DNA of 12,899 nt, taken from the NCBI GenBank assembly GCA_031267115.1, contig JAIRZS010000069.1:1-12899 (forward strand), read 5' to 3'. The position numbers and the translations under genes were made by a program. The notes under the pieces were generated by a model. That model was not told where the DNA came from and did not search any database. It saw only the letters and a program-made list of their open reading frames with translations. Within the stretch, counting starts at the first letter, position 1, and each line of letters opens with the position of its first letter. Positions 1-7,011 of the stretch are shown here, piece by piece. Origin of the DNA: Treponema sp. (GTDB lineage Bacteria; Spirochaetota; Spirochaetia; Treponematales; Breznakiellaceae).

Positions 1-24
1 AGTGCCTGGCACCTTTCTCACCGC

Positions 25-243
25 AGGGGTTGCGGCATGGATGCCGCTGTTTCCGGAGTTTGCCGCAGGCAAACTCCGATGCCCAAATCCGGCAGGACGC
101 CGGATTTGGGCACGCGCAAGGGATTGGAGGGGCGCGGAGCGTTCCCGAAGCGCGGCAGCCGGAGGCTGCCTTAGCGAAGGGAATGGAGCGGAGCGGAACC
201 CCGCAAAGCCCGGTTTCCGGCGCTCCGCGCCGGAAATGCGCCC
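25..243 (+). repeat. Hairpin mosaic repeat, copy 1
   Basis: This stretch is a chain of perfect or near-perfect hairpins joined by short constant blocks. Hairpins: 32-47 (7-bp arms), 55-77 (10-bp arms GGAGTTTGCC, loop GCA), 81-111 (13-bp arms, loop AGGAC), 154-170 (7-bp arms) and 214-236 (10-bp arms, loop TCC). Constant blocks shared exactly with copy 2 near 9687-9968 are 31-57 (27 bases), 114-129 (GCGCAAGGGATTGGAG), 205-214 (AAAGCCCGGT) and 236-243 (ATGCGCCC). A variant of the second block recurs at 173-191, so copy 1 may contain a nested or duplicated unit. No convincing gene lies here; the open frame across it is a by-product of the GC-rich palindromes. What it does is not known. Confidence 0.85.
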
Positions 244-256
244 TATTCACTACCTA

Positions 257-286
257 TTCCCCTTCCCCTTTCCTATACGGTATACT
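257..286 (+). promoter_or_regulatory. Candidate promoter ahead of the HTH remnant and ileS
   Basis: A -10-like TATACT lies at 281-286, with TTCCCC at 257-262 eighteen bases upstream. Transcription would start near 293, the A of the remnant ATG, making that transcript leaderless and giving ileS a leader of about 170 bases. The -35 is far from TTGACA; the support is that TTCC followed 17-18 bases later by a -10-like hexamer recurs at three other gene starts in this window. Confidence 0.35.
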
Positions 287-292
287 TTCCCC

Positions 293-388
293 ATGGCGTC
301 GAATCTGCTGACCGCGGGGGATGTGGCCGAACAGCTCCGTATCAAAAAATACACGGTTTACGAAATGATAAACCGGGCCGGACTTTAG
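293..388 (+). pseudogene. Truncated excisionase-type helix-turn-helix fragment
   Basis: The 31-residue product starts MASNLLTAGDVAEQLRIKKY and continues through TVYEMINRAGL to TAG. This matches the first part of the MerR-like/excisionase HTH family (HTH_17), whose pattern is roughly LLT-x3-VAE-x-L-x5-TVY-x-MI. Family members normally continue with a G-E-L-P-A type turn and a basic wing, giving a domain of about 50 residues. Here the frame stops right after the recognition helix, so only half of the domain remains. ACTTTAG is tandemly duplicated at 382-395 across the stop. No ribosome binding site is seen; the candidate -10 ends seven bases before the ATG. A working micro-protein cannot be excluded, but a broken gene is more likely. 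Confidence 0.5.
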
Positions 389-466
389 ACTTTAGCCCGA
401 TTTAACCGGCGTTTTCCCGGCGAACAGCGGAACAAACAGCAAAGCGCTTAAAACAGGAGTTGTGCG

Positions 467-3400
467 GTGTACAGGAGCGTTGATCCCAAGGTAAATTTTC
501 CCAAACTGGAAGAAGAAATACTGTCGTTCTGGGAGAAAAACAAAATATTCGAAAAGTCCGTATCGCAGCGGGCCGGGCGGGAAGAGTACGTTTTCTACGA
601 CGGCCCCCCCTTCGCAACGGGCCTCCCCCACTTCGGCCATTTCGTACCCAGCACTATCAAGGACATAATCCCCCGCTACCAGGCCATGAAGGGCAGGCAT
701 GTGGAGCGGCGCTTCGGCTGGGACTGCCACGGCCTTCCGGTAGAAACCCTCATAGAAAAAGAACTGGGCCTCAATTCCAAGTCCGACATCGAAAGCTACG
801 GCGTGGAAAAATTCAACGAAGCCTGCCGGGTGTCGGTGCTGCGCTATGTAAAAGAATGGCGGCACTATATCAGCCGCCTGGGCCGCTGGGTAGACTTCGA
901 CAACGACTACAAAACCATGGACGCCGGTTACATGGAAACCATCTGGTGGATAATGAAGTCCCTCTGGGAAAAGGGCCTGCTCTACGAAGGCTACTACATA
1001 CTCCCCTACTGCCCCCGCTGCGCCACGGTACTCAGCAACCACGAACTCAACCTGGGCGGCTACAGGGATGTCCACGATCCCGCTATTACAGTCCGTTTTA
1101 AAATACGGGGGGGACGGACTTGCTGCGCAAGTCCTAGCCTCCCCCCCCGCTCCGAAGCTTCGTCCGCCCGCCCTGCGGACGGGCAGCCGGGCGCTTCTCC
1201 GCTTCCCCCCTCTGCGGGGGAAACCCCCGCAACGCCCCCACATGATCCTAAAGCGGAAAATCCCGTGGAGTTTGCACAGCAAACTCCGAGGCGAAACCCA
1301 ACGGGTTTCGCCCCGCAACGCCCCCAAAACCCCGCGGCGGCGCAAGCGCCGCAGGACGGGGGCCTGCCGGATTTCTCAAGCGGCCATAGCTATTTCCTGG
1401 CCTGGACCACCACCCCCTGGACCCTGCCCTCCAACCTGGCCCTTACCGTAGGGCCGGACATCGACTACGTGCTGGTCCAGGAGTTGCCTTCGGACAAGTC
1501 CGGGGACGGGGGGGATCGCTATATCCTGGCGGAGGCCCGGCTTCCGGCCTATTACAAAAGCGCCGGCGAATACAGGATCGTCCAAAGGTTCAAAGGCTCC
1601 GATCTTGCTGGCCTTGAGTACGAGCCGCTTTTCCCGTATTTCGCCTGGGCGGCGGAGAAGAACGCCTTCCGGGTTTACGCCGGGGACTTTGTTTCCACCG
1701 AAGACGGCACCGGCATTGTCCACACCGCCCCCGGTTTCGGGGAGGACGACCAGCGGGTCCTCAAGGGGACGGGCGTCCCGGTTGTCTGCCCCGTAGACGC
1801 CGAGTGCCGCTTTACGGCGGAGGTGCCGGACTACCAGGGGATCTTTGTAAAAGACGCGGACAAGGCCATCATGGAAAGGCTCAGGGCCGAGGGGAAGCTT
1901 GTAAAGAGGGAGCAGATCCTCCACTCCTACCCCCACTGCTGGAGGTGCGGCAGCCCCCTTATTTACCGGGGCGTAAGTTCCTGGTTCGTCAATGTGGAGA
2001 AGATCAAGGGGGACATGCTCGACGCAAACGGCAAGATCTACTGGGTACCCGATCATATCAAGGCGGGGCGGTTCGGGAAGTGGCTGGAGGGCGCCCGCGA
2101 CTGGGCCATCAGCCGCAACCGCTACTGGGGGAACCCGCTCCCCATCTGGAAGTGCCAGGACTGCGGAAAGACCATCTGCGTGGGAAGCCGGGCGGAACTT
2201 AAGGAACTGTCCGGGACGGAACTGACGGATCTCCACAAACATTTTGTAGACAGCGTAACGATTAGCTGCGGGTGCGGCGGCGTCATGCGGCGGATACCCG
2301 AAGTGCTGGACTGCTGGTTTGAGTCCGGGGCCATGCCCTACGCCCAGAACCACTACCCCTTTGAAAACAAGGAATTCTTTGACGAACATTTCCCCGCCGA
2401 CTTTATCAACGAGGGGCTTGACCAGACGCGGGGCTGGTTCTACACCCTTACCATACTCGCGGCGGCGCTTTTTAAAAAGCCCGCGTTTATGAACTGCGTG
2501 GTATCGGGGCTGGTGCTTGCCGCGGACGGCAAAAAAATGTCGAAAAGCCTGCGGAACTATACGGACCCTATGGACGTGGTAAACAGTTTCGGCGCCGACG
2601 CGCTCAGGCTTTTCCTGATCCACTCGGCGGTGGTAAAGGCCGACGATCTCCGGTTCAGCGACGACGGGGTCAAAGAGGTACTCAAGAGCATCATACTTCC
2701 CCTGTGGAACGCCTACAGTTTTTATGTTACCTACGCCAATATAGACGGGGCCGAACCCGGAGGCGCGCCGGAAAACCCCTCGAACCCGCTCGACAAATGG
2801 ATACTTTCCGTGGCGGAAACCCTGGTAGAAAAAGTGTCGGCCGCCCTTGATTCCTACGATCTGTCCCGGGCCGTGGACCCGGTTCTGGAATTTATCGACT
2901 TTCTCAACAACTGGTACATACGCCGTTCCCGCCGCCGCTTCTGGCGCGCATCCCATGGAGGCGACGCCTCTAAAAGCGGCATTTCCGGCAGGGGCGGCAA
3001 TGCCGGCGCGGAAACCGACACGGACAAGGCCGAAGCCTACGCGTGCCTCTTCGACGCGCTCAGGACGCTCATCACCGTGGCCGCCCCCTTTATGCCCTTT
3101 GTCACCGATGCGATCTGGCAGAACCTGCGCCTCCCCGGCGAGGCGGAATCCGTACACCTTCTGGACTTCCCCACTGTGCGCGGGGCCAGGCGCGATCCCG
3201 GACTGGAGTTCAAGATGGCCGCGGTGCAGCATACCGTGTCCATGGGGCGGGCCCTGCGGTCCCAGTACAACATCAAGGTGCGCCAGCCCCTTTCAAAGGT
3301 AGAACTGGTAACCCGGAACCCCGCGGAAAAGGCCGTGCTTCTTGAAATGGCGGAAATAATCCGGGAGGAACTTAACGTAAAGAATGTCAGCTTCCGGGAT

Positions 3401-3937
3401 AACGAGGAAGACCTTGTGGAGTACCAGGCTAGGGCGAATTTCCGGGTCCTGGGCAAGGAACTGGGCAAGGATATGAAGGCCGCCGCCGCCCGGATAGAGG
3501 CGCTAAGCCAGACGGAGATTCAGGGCATACTTGAGGGGGCGACCTTGTCCATAGACCTGGAGGAAAGGGCAGTTGAAATTACCGTGGAAAAACTGGATAT
3601 CAGGCGCATCGAAAAGGCCAATCTCAAGGTACTCAACGAGGGGACTCTGACGGTGGGGCTTGATACCACGGTAACAGAAGAACTGTCGCGGGAAGGGGAT
3701 GTGCGCGATCTGGTACGGGGCGTGCAGAATCTCAGAAAAGAGCTGGGCCTTGAAGTTACGGACAGGATAAGGCTCTCGCTCTACGGCCCGGACCGGCTTA
3801 AGGCGGCCTGGGAAGCGTTCGCGGACTACGCGGCCCAGGAAACCCTGGCCCGGGAGGTAATCTGGGAGAAGGCCGAAAACGCGGCGGAACTTGAGGCGGG
3901 GGATGAAAAATGGCTCGTGAAAATAGCCAAACTGTAG
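467..3937 (+). CDS. ileS: Isoleucyl-tRNA synthetase with in-frame palindromic inserts
   Basis: Cytoplasmic class I enzyme that charges tRNA-Ile with isoleucine and edits mischarged valine. The 1156-residue product has the HIGH-type motif HFGH (55-58, in a PPFATGLPHFGH context), KMSKS (690-694), the editing motif TTTPWTLPSN (314-323) and GTGIVHTAPGFGEDD (414-428). The PHFGH form and the length point to the eukaryal-like IleRS type, which in other organisms is often naturally mupirocin-resistant. The GTG start at 467 has AGGAG at 455-459 and begins with the family-typical MYRSVDPKVNFPKLEEE. Spirochaetal relatives are, from memory, near 1090 residues. The excess is mostly an R/P/A-rich stretch at about residues 214-308, which corresponds to hairpin-rich DNA, and a smaller insert near residues 828-850. 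All catalytic motifs are intact, so the enzyme is probably functional. A lipoprotein gene follows 26 bases downstream. Confidence 0.97.
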   Translation: MYRSVDPKVNFPKLEEEILSFWEKNKIFEKSVSQRAGREEYVFYDGPPFATGLPHFGHFVPSTIKDIIPRYQAMKGRHVERRFGWDCHGLPVETLIEKELGLNSKSDIESYGVEKFNEACRVSVLRYVKEWRHYISRLGRWVDFDNDYKTMDAGYMETIWWIMKSLWEKGLLYEGYYILPYCPRCATVLSNHELNLGGYRDVHDPAITVRFKIRGGRTCCASPSLPPRSEASSARPADGQPGASPLPPSAGETPATPPHDPKAENPVEFAQQTPRRNPTGFAPQRPQNPAAAQAPQDGGLPDFSSGHSYFLAWTTTPWTLPSNLALTVGPDIDYVLVQELPSDKSGDGGDRYILAEARLPAYYKSAGEYRIVQRFKGSDLAGLEYEPLFPYFAWAAEKNAFRVYAGDFVSTEDGTGIVHTAPGFGEDDQRVLKGTGVPVVCPVDAECRFTAEVPDYQGIFVKDADKAIMERLRAEGKLVKREQILHSYPHCWRCGSPLIYRGVSSWFVNVEKIKGDMLDANGKIYWVPDHIKAGRFGKWLEGARDWAISRNRYWGNPLPIWKCQDCGKTICVGSRAELKELSGTELTDLHKHFVDSVTISCGCGGVMRRIPEVLDCWFESGAMPYAQNHYPFENKEFFDEHFPADFINEGLDQTRGWFYTLTILAAALFKKPAFMNCVVSGLVLAADGKKMSKSLRNYTDPMDVVNSFGADALRLFLIHSAVVKADDLRFSDDGVKEVLKSIILPLWNAYSFYVTYANIDGAEPGGAPENPSNPLDKWILSVAETLVEKVSAALDSYDLSRAVDPVLEFIDFLNNWYIRRSRRRFWRASHGGDASKSGISGRGGNAGAETDTDKAEAYACLFDALRTLITVAAPFMPFVTDAIWQNLRLPGEAESVHLLDFPTVRGARRDPGLEFKMAAVQHTVSMGRALRSQYNIKVRQPLSKVELVTRNPAEKAVLLEMAEIIREELNVKNVSFRDNEEDLVEYQARANFRVLGKELGKDMKAAAARIEALSQTEIQGILEGATLSIDLEERAVEITVEKLDIRRIEKANLKVLNEGTLTVGLDTTVTEELSREGDVRDLVRGVQNLRKELGLEVTDRIRLSLYGPDRLKAAWEAFADYAAQETLAREVIWEKAENAAELEAGDEKWLVKIAKL
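1106..1387. repeat. Palindromic element inserted in frame in ileS
   Basis: Six hairpins are packed into about 280 bases of ileS: 1116-1134 (GGACTTGC, loop TGC), 1166-1184 (one mismatch), 1213-1231 (TGCGGGGG, loop AAA), 1267-1287 (GGAGTTTGC, loop ACA), 1290-1312 (GGCGAAACCC, loop AAC) and 1337-1352. A 16-base direct repeat, CCCCGCAACGCCCCCA, occurs at 1225-1240 and 1311-1326. The arms GGAGTTTGC match the intergenic hairpin at 55-77. The encoded stretch is rich in P, A, R and G and falls between the strand ITVRFKI and the conserved YFLAWTTTPW, where other IleRS proteins have a short turn. The element keeps the reading frame and has no stop in that frame. The exact insertion borders are an estimate. 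Confidence 0.8.
2948..3017. repeat. Possible second, smaller palindromic insert in ileS
   Basis: Between RRSRRRFW and DKAEAYACLFDAL, where IleRS proteins usually have only a few residues, this gene carries a glycine/serine/alanine-rich stretch containing SGISGRGGNAG. The DNA holds a hairpin at 2958-2970 (GAGGC, loop GAC, GCCTC) and a dyad with arms CGGCATT (2977-2983) and AATGCCG (2999-3005). The sequence resembles parts of the intergenic mosaic (GCGGCAT and TTTCCGG) but is not an exact copy. It may be natural loop variation. Confidence 0.45.
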
Positions 3938-3963
3938 TACAGATAGAAGTATTCCGGAAAACC

Positions 3964-4926
3964 ATGCCGGGCCTTTTAAAGGCGGCCCTATCAGCGCCGG
4001 CCCTGTTGTGCGCCCTTTCCCTTCTGCTTTCCTGCGCGACAAGGCCGCCTGTTATCGGGCCCAGCCCTGAAGGGGAATTCGCCGCTCTTGACGGCGGCGG
4101 CATGGCCTACTTTGCCGTTGACATTCCCGCCGCCCGGCCCATTCTGGACCTGGCGCTGTTCGAGGGAATCCGGGGGGGAGAGGCGGCGGAAATCCTGGAC
4201 ATGACCGATACCGCAACGGGGGCGGTTTACGCCGTTGCAAATGAAGAAGACACCCCCGCCGGATCGCCGCGGCGGGAGGCCGTTCCCGCCGAGCGCCGCT
4301 ACCTCATCGCCGCCCAAGGAAAATACCCCGCCGGACGCGCCGGCTTTGCCTTTACCTTTAGCCGGGAATGGAAGAAGCTCAAATCCCCGGCGGGGAAACG
4401 CTACTGGTATTCCCGGCGGGAAGATCTTGCCCTGGTTCTGGAAACCCGTTCCGCCCTGGTCTCCAATGCCGATCCCTATCCCCGATCCGCCGCTGTGGAA
4501 ATTCCCGGCGCTTTCCGGGAATTCCGGGAAAACGCGGCGCTGGCGGGCTGGGTCCGGTCCCCTTCGGTCCCGCTTAACCGCTTCATGGCCCAGCTTAATA
4601 TCCCCATACAGATCCCCGCGGATCTGCTCGTCTTCGCGGTATACCCTGCGAAAGAAGGGGAATTTATGGAAGGGGAAGAGGAAAAGCGCCTTTACACCGC
4701 CAGGGTACGGCTTGAAACCCAGTCGCCAAGCCAGGCCAAAGCCCTGGCCTCCATGTTCAGCATGATGCGGCTCTTTGCCGCCGATACGGAACTTCCGCCG
4801 GCCATAGCGGCGTTTCTTGCCAATACCCCGGCGGTTGACGGGGCCGCCCTGATTCTCAGTACCGGCGTCCTGGAACCGGAGGCAATCGCTTTACTTTTTA
4901 ACATGTTTTCGGTATATTCAAGATAA
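3964..4926 (+). CDS. Lipoprotein of unknown function
   Basis: I do not recognise this family. The 320-residue product starts MPGLLKAALSAPALLCALSL and reaches a lipobox L-L-S-C with the cysteine at residue 24, so it should be lipidated and membrane-anchored. An upstream in-frame ATG at 3910 would overlap ileS by 28 bases and add 18 residues before the signal peptide; 3964 gives a normal-length signal peptide and is preferred, although its ribosome binding site (GGAAA at 3955-3959) is weak. The mature part has no further membrane segment and no cysteine cluster. It has mixed alpha/beta composition, with a proline-rich stretch and a lysine/glutamate-rich patch (EGEFMEGEEEKRLY). It lies 26 bases after ileS and is probably co-transcribed with it, but nothing links the functions. 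Confidence 0.8.
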   Translation: MPGLLKAALSAPALLCALSLLLSCATRPPVIGPSPEGEFAALDGGGMAYFAVDIPAARPILDLALFEGIRGGEAAEILDMTDTATGAVYAVANEEDTPAGSPRREAVPAERRYLIAAQGKYPAGRAGFAFTFSREWKKLKSPAGKRYWYSRREDLALVLETRSALVSNADPYPRSAAVEIPGAFREFRENAALAGWVRSPSVPLNRFMAQLNIPIQIPADLLVFAVYPAKEGEFMEGEEEKRLYTARVRLETQSPSQAKALASMFSMMRLFAADTELPPAIAAFLANTPAVDGAALILSTGVLEPEAIALLFNMFSVYSR

Positions 4927-5032
4927 ATTGGGCTTGTTCCAAAGTCCTAGCCGGCGCAAACCATTGTTTGACGGGCAGACTGCCGGAAAAACGGGGGGGT
5001 TCGTTAAATCCAGGTGAAAGCGCCTCCGGATA

Positions 5033-5061
5033 TTCCGGCCTGGCTTTTGGAGGCCTATAAT
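5033..5061 (+). promoter_or_regulatory. Candidate promoter of the FmdB gene
   Basis: A perfect TATAAT lies at 5056-5061, with TTCCGG at 5033-5038 seventeen bases upstream. A second TATAAT at 5064-5069 overlaps the leader. The region also holds a nested dyad with arms GCCTCC (5022-5027) and GGAGGC (5049-5054) that encloses the -35, so a regulator could bind here. Confidence 0.4.
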
Positions 5062-5088
5062 TTTATAATCCAAGGAATTTTCTCTATC

Positions 5089-5445
5089 ATGCCGACTTAT
5101 GAATACGAATGCAAAGACTGCGGTTACACCTTTGAGGCTTTTCAAAAAATGAGCGACGCGCCCCTTAAAGTCTGCCCCGAATGCGGCAAAGAAGTGCGCC
5201 GGCTTATCAATGGGGGAAGCGGCGTTATTTTTAAAGGGTCGGGGTTCTACGTTACCGACAAAAAAAGCGGCGGCGCTTCCGCCGGGGCCAAAAGCGGCGA
5301 GCCTAAAAGCCCTCCGGAAGGCGCCGCTCCAGGCGCGGCTTCGGACAGCGCATCCGCGCCTTCCGAAAAACCCGCCGCGGAAAAAAAGGAAGCCGCCGCG
5401 TCCCCGCCGCCTACCGGTACGGGTTCCGCTCCAGCCAAGGACTAG
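5089..5445 (+). CDS. FmdB family zinc-ribbon protein
   Basis: The 118-residue product begins MPTYEYECKDCGYTFE, the signature of the FmdB (CxxC_CXXC_SSSS) family. Zinc-binding pairs are C8/C11 and C29/C32, followed by a conserved-looking GSGVIFKGSGFYVTDKK. The rest, about 55 residues, is a low-complexity Ala/Pro/Ser/Lys tail of the kind often seen in this family. The start at 5089 is preferred over an upstream frame beginning at 5014 because the family starts at MPTYEY and AAGGAA lies at 5072-5077. The family is named after a putative regulator of a formamidase gene; its molecular role is not established. The gene sits 162 bases after the lipoprotein gene and has its own candidate promoter. 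Confidence 0.9.
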   Translation: MPTYEYECKDCGYTFEAFQKMSDAPLKVCPECGKEVRRLINGGSGVIFKGSGFYVTDKKSGGASAGAKSGEPKSPPEGAAPGAASDSASAPSEKPAAEKKEAAASPPPTGTGSAPAKD

Positions 5446-5464
5446 AGTGAGCATTTTAGCCTTC

Positions 5465-5500
5465 CTTCTTCTACTTTTTTGACTTATTCGACTTTGCGGT
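5465..5500 (-). repeat. Nonamer repeat tract (half element)
   Basis: Read on the minus strand, four 9-base units follow one another, each ending in AAG: ACCGCAAAG, TCGAATAAG, TCAAAAAAG and TAGAAGAAG. The first two units are identical to those at 9636-9653. Downstream on the plus strand, CTTTGCGGT occurs a second time at 5508-5515 (TTTGCGGT preceded by C). The tract fills most of the 90-base gap between the two zinc-ribbon genes. Confidence 0.7.
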
Positions 5501-5535
5501 GAAATTCTTTGCGGTAAATTGCTAAGGAAAGGGAA

Positions 5536-5850
5536 TTGAAGCAGCCGAAACCACATTTTTTCTGCGAAAATTGCGGTACCGAAGTACCCCTGCATTCCAA
5601 AAACTGCCCCGGCTGCGGCAGGGCCTTTCAGGCGGTCCGCTGCCCCAGCTGCAATTTTACAGGGGAGGAGGCCCTTTTCAGGAACGGCTGCCCTGCCTGC
5701 GGCTATACCCCCGGCAAGGCCGCGAAAGCCCCAAAGACCGGGAAAGGACCCGCGGACCCCCGCGCCGAAACCCTGCCCCTCTGGGTCTACATAGTGTCCG
5801 GCCTTGCCACCCTGGCGGTAATAGTCCTGGTGTTTTGGTGGCTTAGGTAG
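5536..5850 (+). CDS. Small double zinc-ribbon membrane protein
   Basis: The 104-residue product has four CxxC pairs: C10/C13, C24/C27, C36/C39 and C52/C55. These fit two zinc ribbons in series. One hydrophobic segment at residues 82-103 (LWVYIVSGLATLAVIVLVFW) ends the protein, so the zinc ribbons are probably tail-anchored on the cytoplasmic side. The start is TTG at 5536, supported by AAGGA at 5524-5528 with seven-base spacing; no ATG or GTG lies before the first CxxC. The repeat tract at 5465-5500 lies just upstream. The family has no assigned function that I recognise. The gene converges with azlD across 45 bases without an obvious terminator. Confidence 0.8.
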   Translation: MKQPKPHFFCENCGTEVPLHSKNCPGCGRAFQAVRCPSCNFTGEEALFRNGCPACGYTPGKAAKAPKTGKGPADPRAETLPLWVYIVSGLATLAVIVLVFWWLR

Positions 5851-5895
5851 CGCGGGGATTCTGAGCGCGCCAAAAGCAAAGGCTGAAGCGCGGGA

Positions 5896-6276
5896 TCATC
5901 CGGCAAGCAGCCGTTCCAATACCATGTAGAGCACTGTCCCGCCCAAAATGCTGACAAGAAAATTGCGCCGCCAAAGGTGTACAAGGAGGGTAAAGATCGA
6001 CGCCGCCAGAACCGGAATTCCGCCAATAAGATTATCCTTTACCGGGGCCGCGACGCTGTTTACCGCGAGTACGGTCATGGCGGCCGGAGGAACAGCTTTT
6101 TCAACAACGGCGAGAAAACGGCCGAGTATCATCTGTTTTTTTGTCTGCCCGCCGTCCCCCGCATGGCCGGAATCTTTTTTGCCGGAACGCAGGAACAGAA
6201 ACGGAAAGGCCCGGCAGAAGAAAACCAGAAGGCCAATCGCGGCGGTATAAAGCGCGGCGGTTTTGATGCCCAGCAT
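5896..6276 (-). CDS. azlD: Branched-chain amino acid export subunit AzlD
   Basis: The 126-residue membrane protein has three to four hydrophobic segments and family features: an N-terminal helix ending in RAFPFLFLR, an AVPPAAMTVLAVNSV stretch after a polar loop, and a C-terminal LVSILGGTVLYMVLERLL. AzlD is the small partner of AzlC; together they form a proton-linked amino acid exporter in the inner membrane (YgaZH in E. coli exports valine, AzlCD in B. subtilis exports azaleucine and histidine). The ATG follows the azlC stop after two bases, with GGGGGTGAG of the azlC end acting as ribosome binding site, so translation is probably coupled. The loop near residues 31-46 is rich in charged and glycine residues. 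It is the last gene of the minus-strand operon. Confidence 0.9.
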   Translation of the reverse strand: MLGIKTAALYTAAIGLLVFFCRAFPFLFLRSGKKDSGHAGDGGQTKKQMILGRFLAVVEKAVPPAAMTVLAVNSVAAPVKDNLIGGIPVLAASIFTLLVHLWRRNFLVSILGGTVLYMVLERLLAG

Positions 6277-6278
6277 GG

Positions 6279-7007
6279 TTACTCACCCCCTGAGGGGACA
6301 ACGCCGTTTTGGGCGCGGCCCGAACTTCCCGAACTTATTTCTACCAGCGCGATAGCCGCCGCGAGCGACACAAGCAGCGCGAAACGCTGGGGAAGAAACG
6401 CCACGGCAAGGACGGCGGCAGACGCGGATACAAGGAAAGGGACCGCTTTCTTTACTTTGAGTATCTGCTCGCACATGAGTACAATGAAAAGGGCGGTAAG
6501 TGAAAAACCTATGCCCTCGAAGTTAAAGGGGATAAGGAATCCGGCGACGGCGCCTATCAGGGAACCTGTTACCCAGTAACACTGATCGAGGAAGGCGATA
6601 AAAAACATAAGGAGACCGCGATCATAATTCCCGCTTTCTTTTTCATCCAGATTGGAAATAAGCGCGAAGGTTTCGTCGGCCAGGGCGTAAACGAGATACC
6701 ACTTAAAACGGCCCGAATTCCCGATGCGCTTGAAAAGGGAGATGCCGTAAGCCATATGCCGGGCGTTGAGCGCCATCTCCGCCGCCAGGGTTTCGCCCAG
6801 CCCTGCGCCGGCCGCGAAAAGGCCTACCGCGAGGAACTGGCCGGAGCCGGCGTAAATGACGAGGCCGGAAAGCGGCGCGAGCCACCAGGGGTAGCCTGAA
6901 TCAACGAGAAGCAGGCCATAGGCGGCTCCAAGGGCGAGAAATCCCAGAAGCACCGGAATGGAAAGCCGAAAGGCATGGGCAAAAGTTTCCGCCCTTGAAT
7001 GAAGCAC
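6279..7007 (-). CDS. azlC: Amino acid export permease AzlC
   Basis: The 242-residue integral membrane protein is the large subunit of an AzlCD-type exporter. Family marks are GLVIYAGSGQFLAVGL, the LNARHMAYGISLF loop, ALADETFAL and DQCYWVTGSLIGA, followed by several hydrophobic helices. The chosen start is GTG at 7007, four bases after the stop of the DUF362 gene; it gives the usual family length and places the first hydrophobic helix near residue 15. An in-frame ATG at 7172 would add 55 non-conserved residues that overlap the upstream gene and looks spurious. The substrate cannot be read from the sequence; the hisD homologue in the same operon makes histidine or a related compound a reasonable guess. 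Confidence 0.9.
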   Translation of the reverse strand: MLHSRAETFAHAFRLSIPVLLGFLALGAAYGLLLVDSGYPWWLAPLSGLVIYAGSGQFLAVGLFAAGAGLGETLAAEMALNARHMAYGISLFKRIGNSGRFKWYLVYALADETFALISNLDEKESGNYDRGLLMFFIAFLDQCYWVTGSLIGAVAGFLIPFNFEGIGFSLTALFIVLMCEQILKVKKAVPFLVSASAAVLAVAFLPQRFALLVSLAAAIALVEISSGSSGRAQNGVVPSGGE

Positions 7008-7011
7008 AGTA

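Noticed and set aside
25..243. CRISPR array
   Set aside because: The repeats are hairpins of different sequence and spacing, with no identical repeat/spacer alternation and no cas genes.
2..292. Upstream extension of the HTH fragment frame through the hairpin mosaic
   Set aside because: The translated part is only palindrome-derived residues without similarity to the HTH family, which starts at the ATG at 293.
389..466. T-box or other amino-acid riboswitch ahead of ileS
   Set aside because: I see no T-box core sequence, specifier loop or terminator/antiterminator pair between the candidate promoter and the GTG start.
392..1345. 317-codon minus-strand frame at the start of ileS
   Set aside because: Same cause: antisense to conserved ileS codons and to the palindromic insert, with no domain and no ribosome binding site.
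1376..3232. 618-codon open frame on the minus strand opposite ileS
   Set aside because: It is fully covered by ileS, which has all synthetase motifs. GC-rich third positions of ileS keep the antisense frame open. Its product has no recognisable domain.
5851..5895. Bidirectional terminator between the convergent zinc-ribbon gene and azlD
   Set aside because: A weak GCGCG/CGCGC pairing exists, but the loop is long and no T-run follows on either strand.
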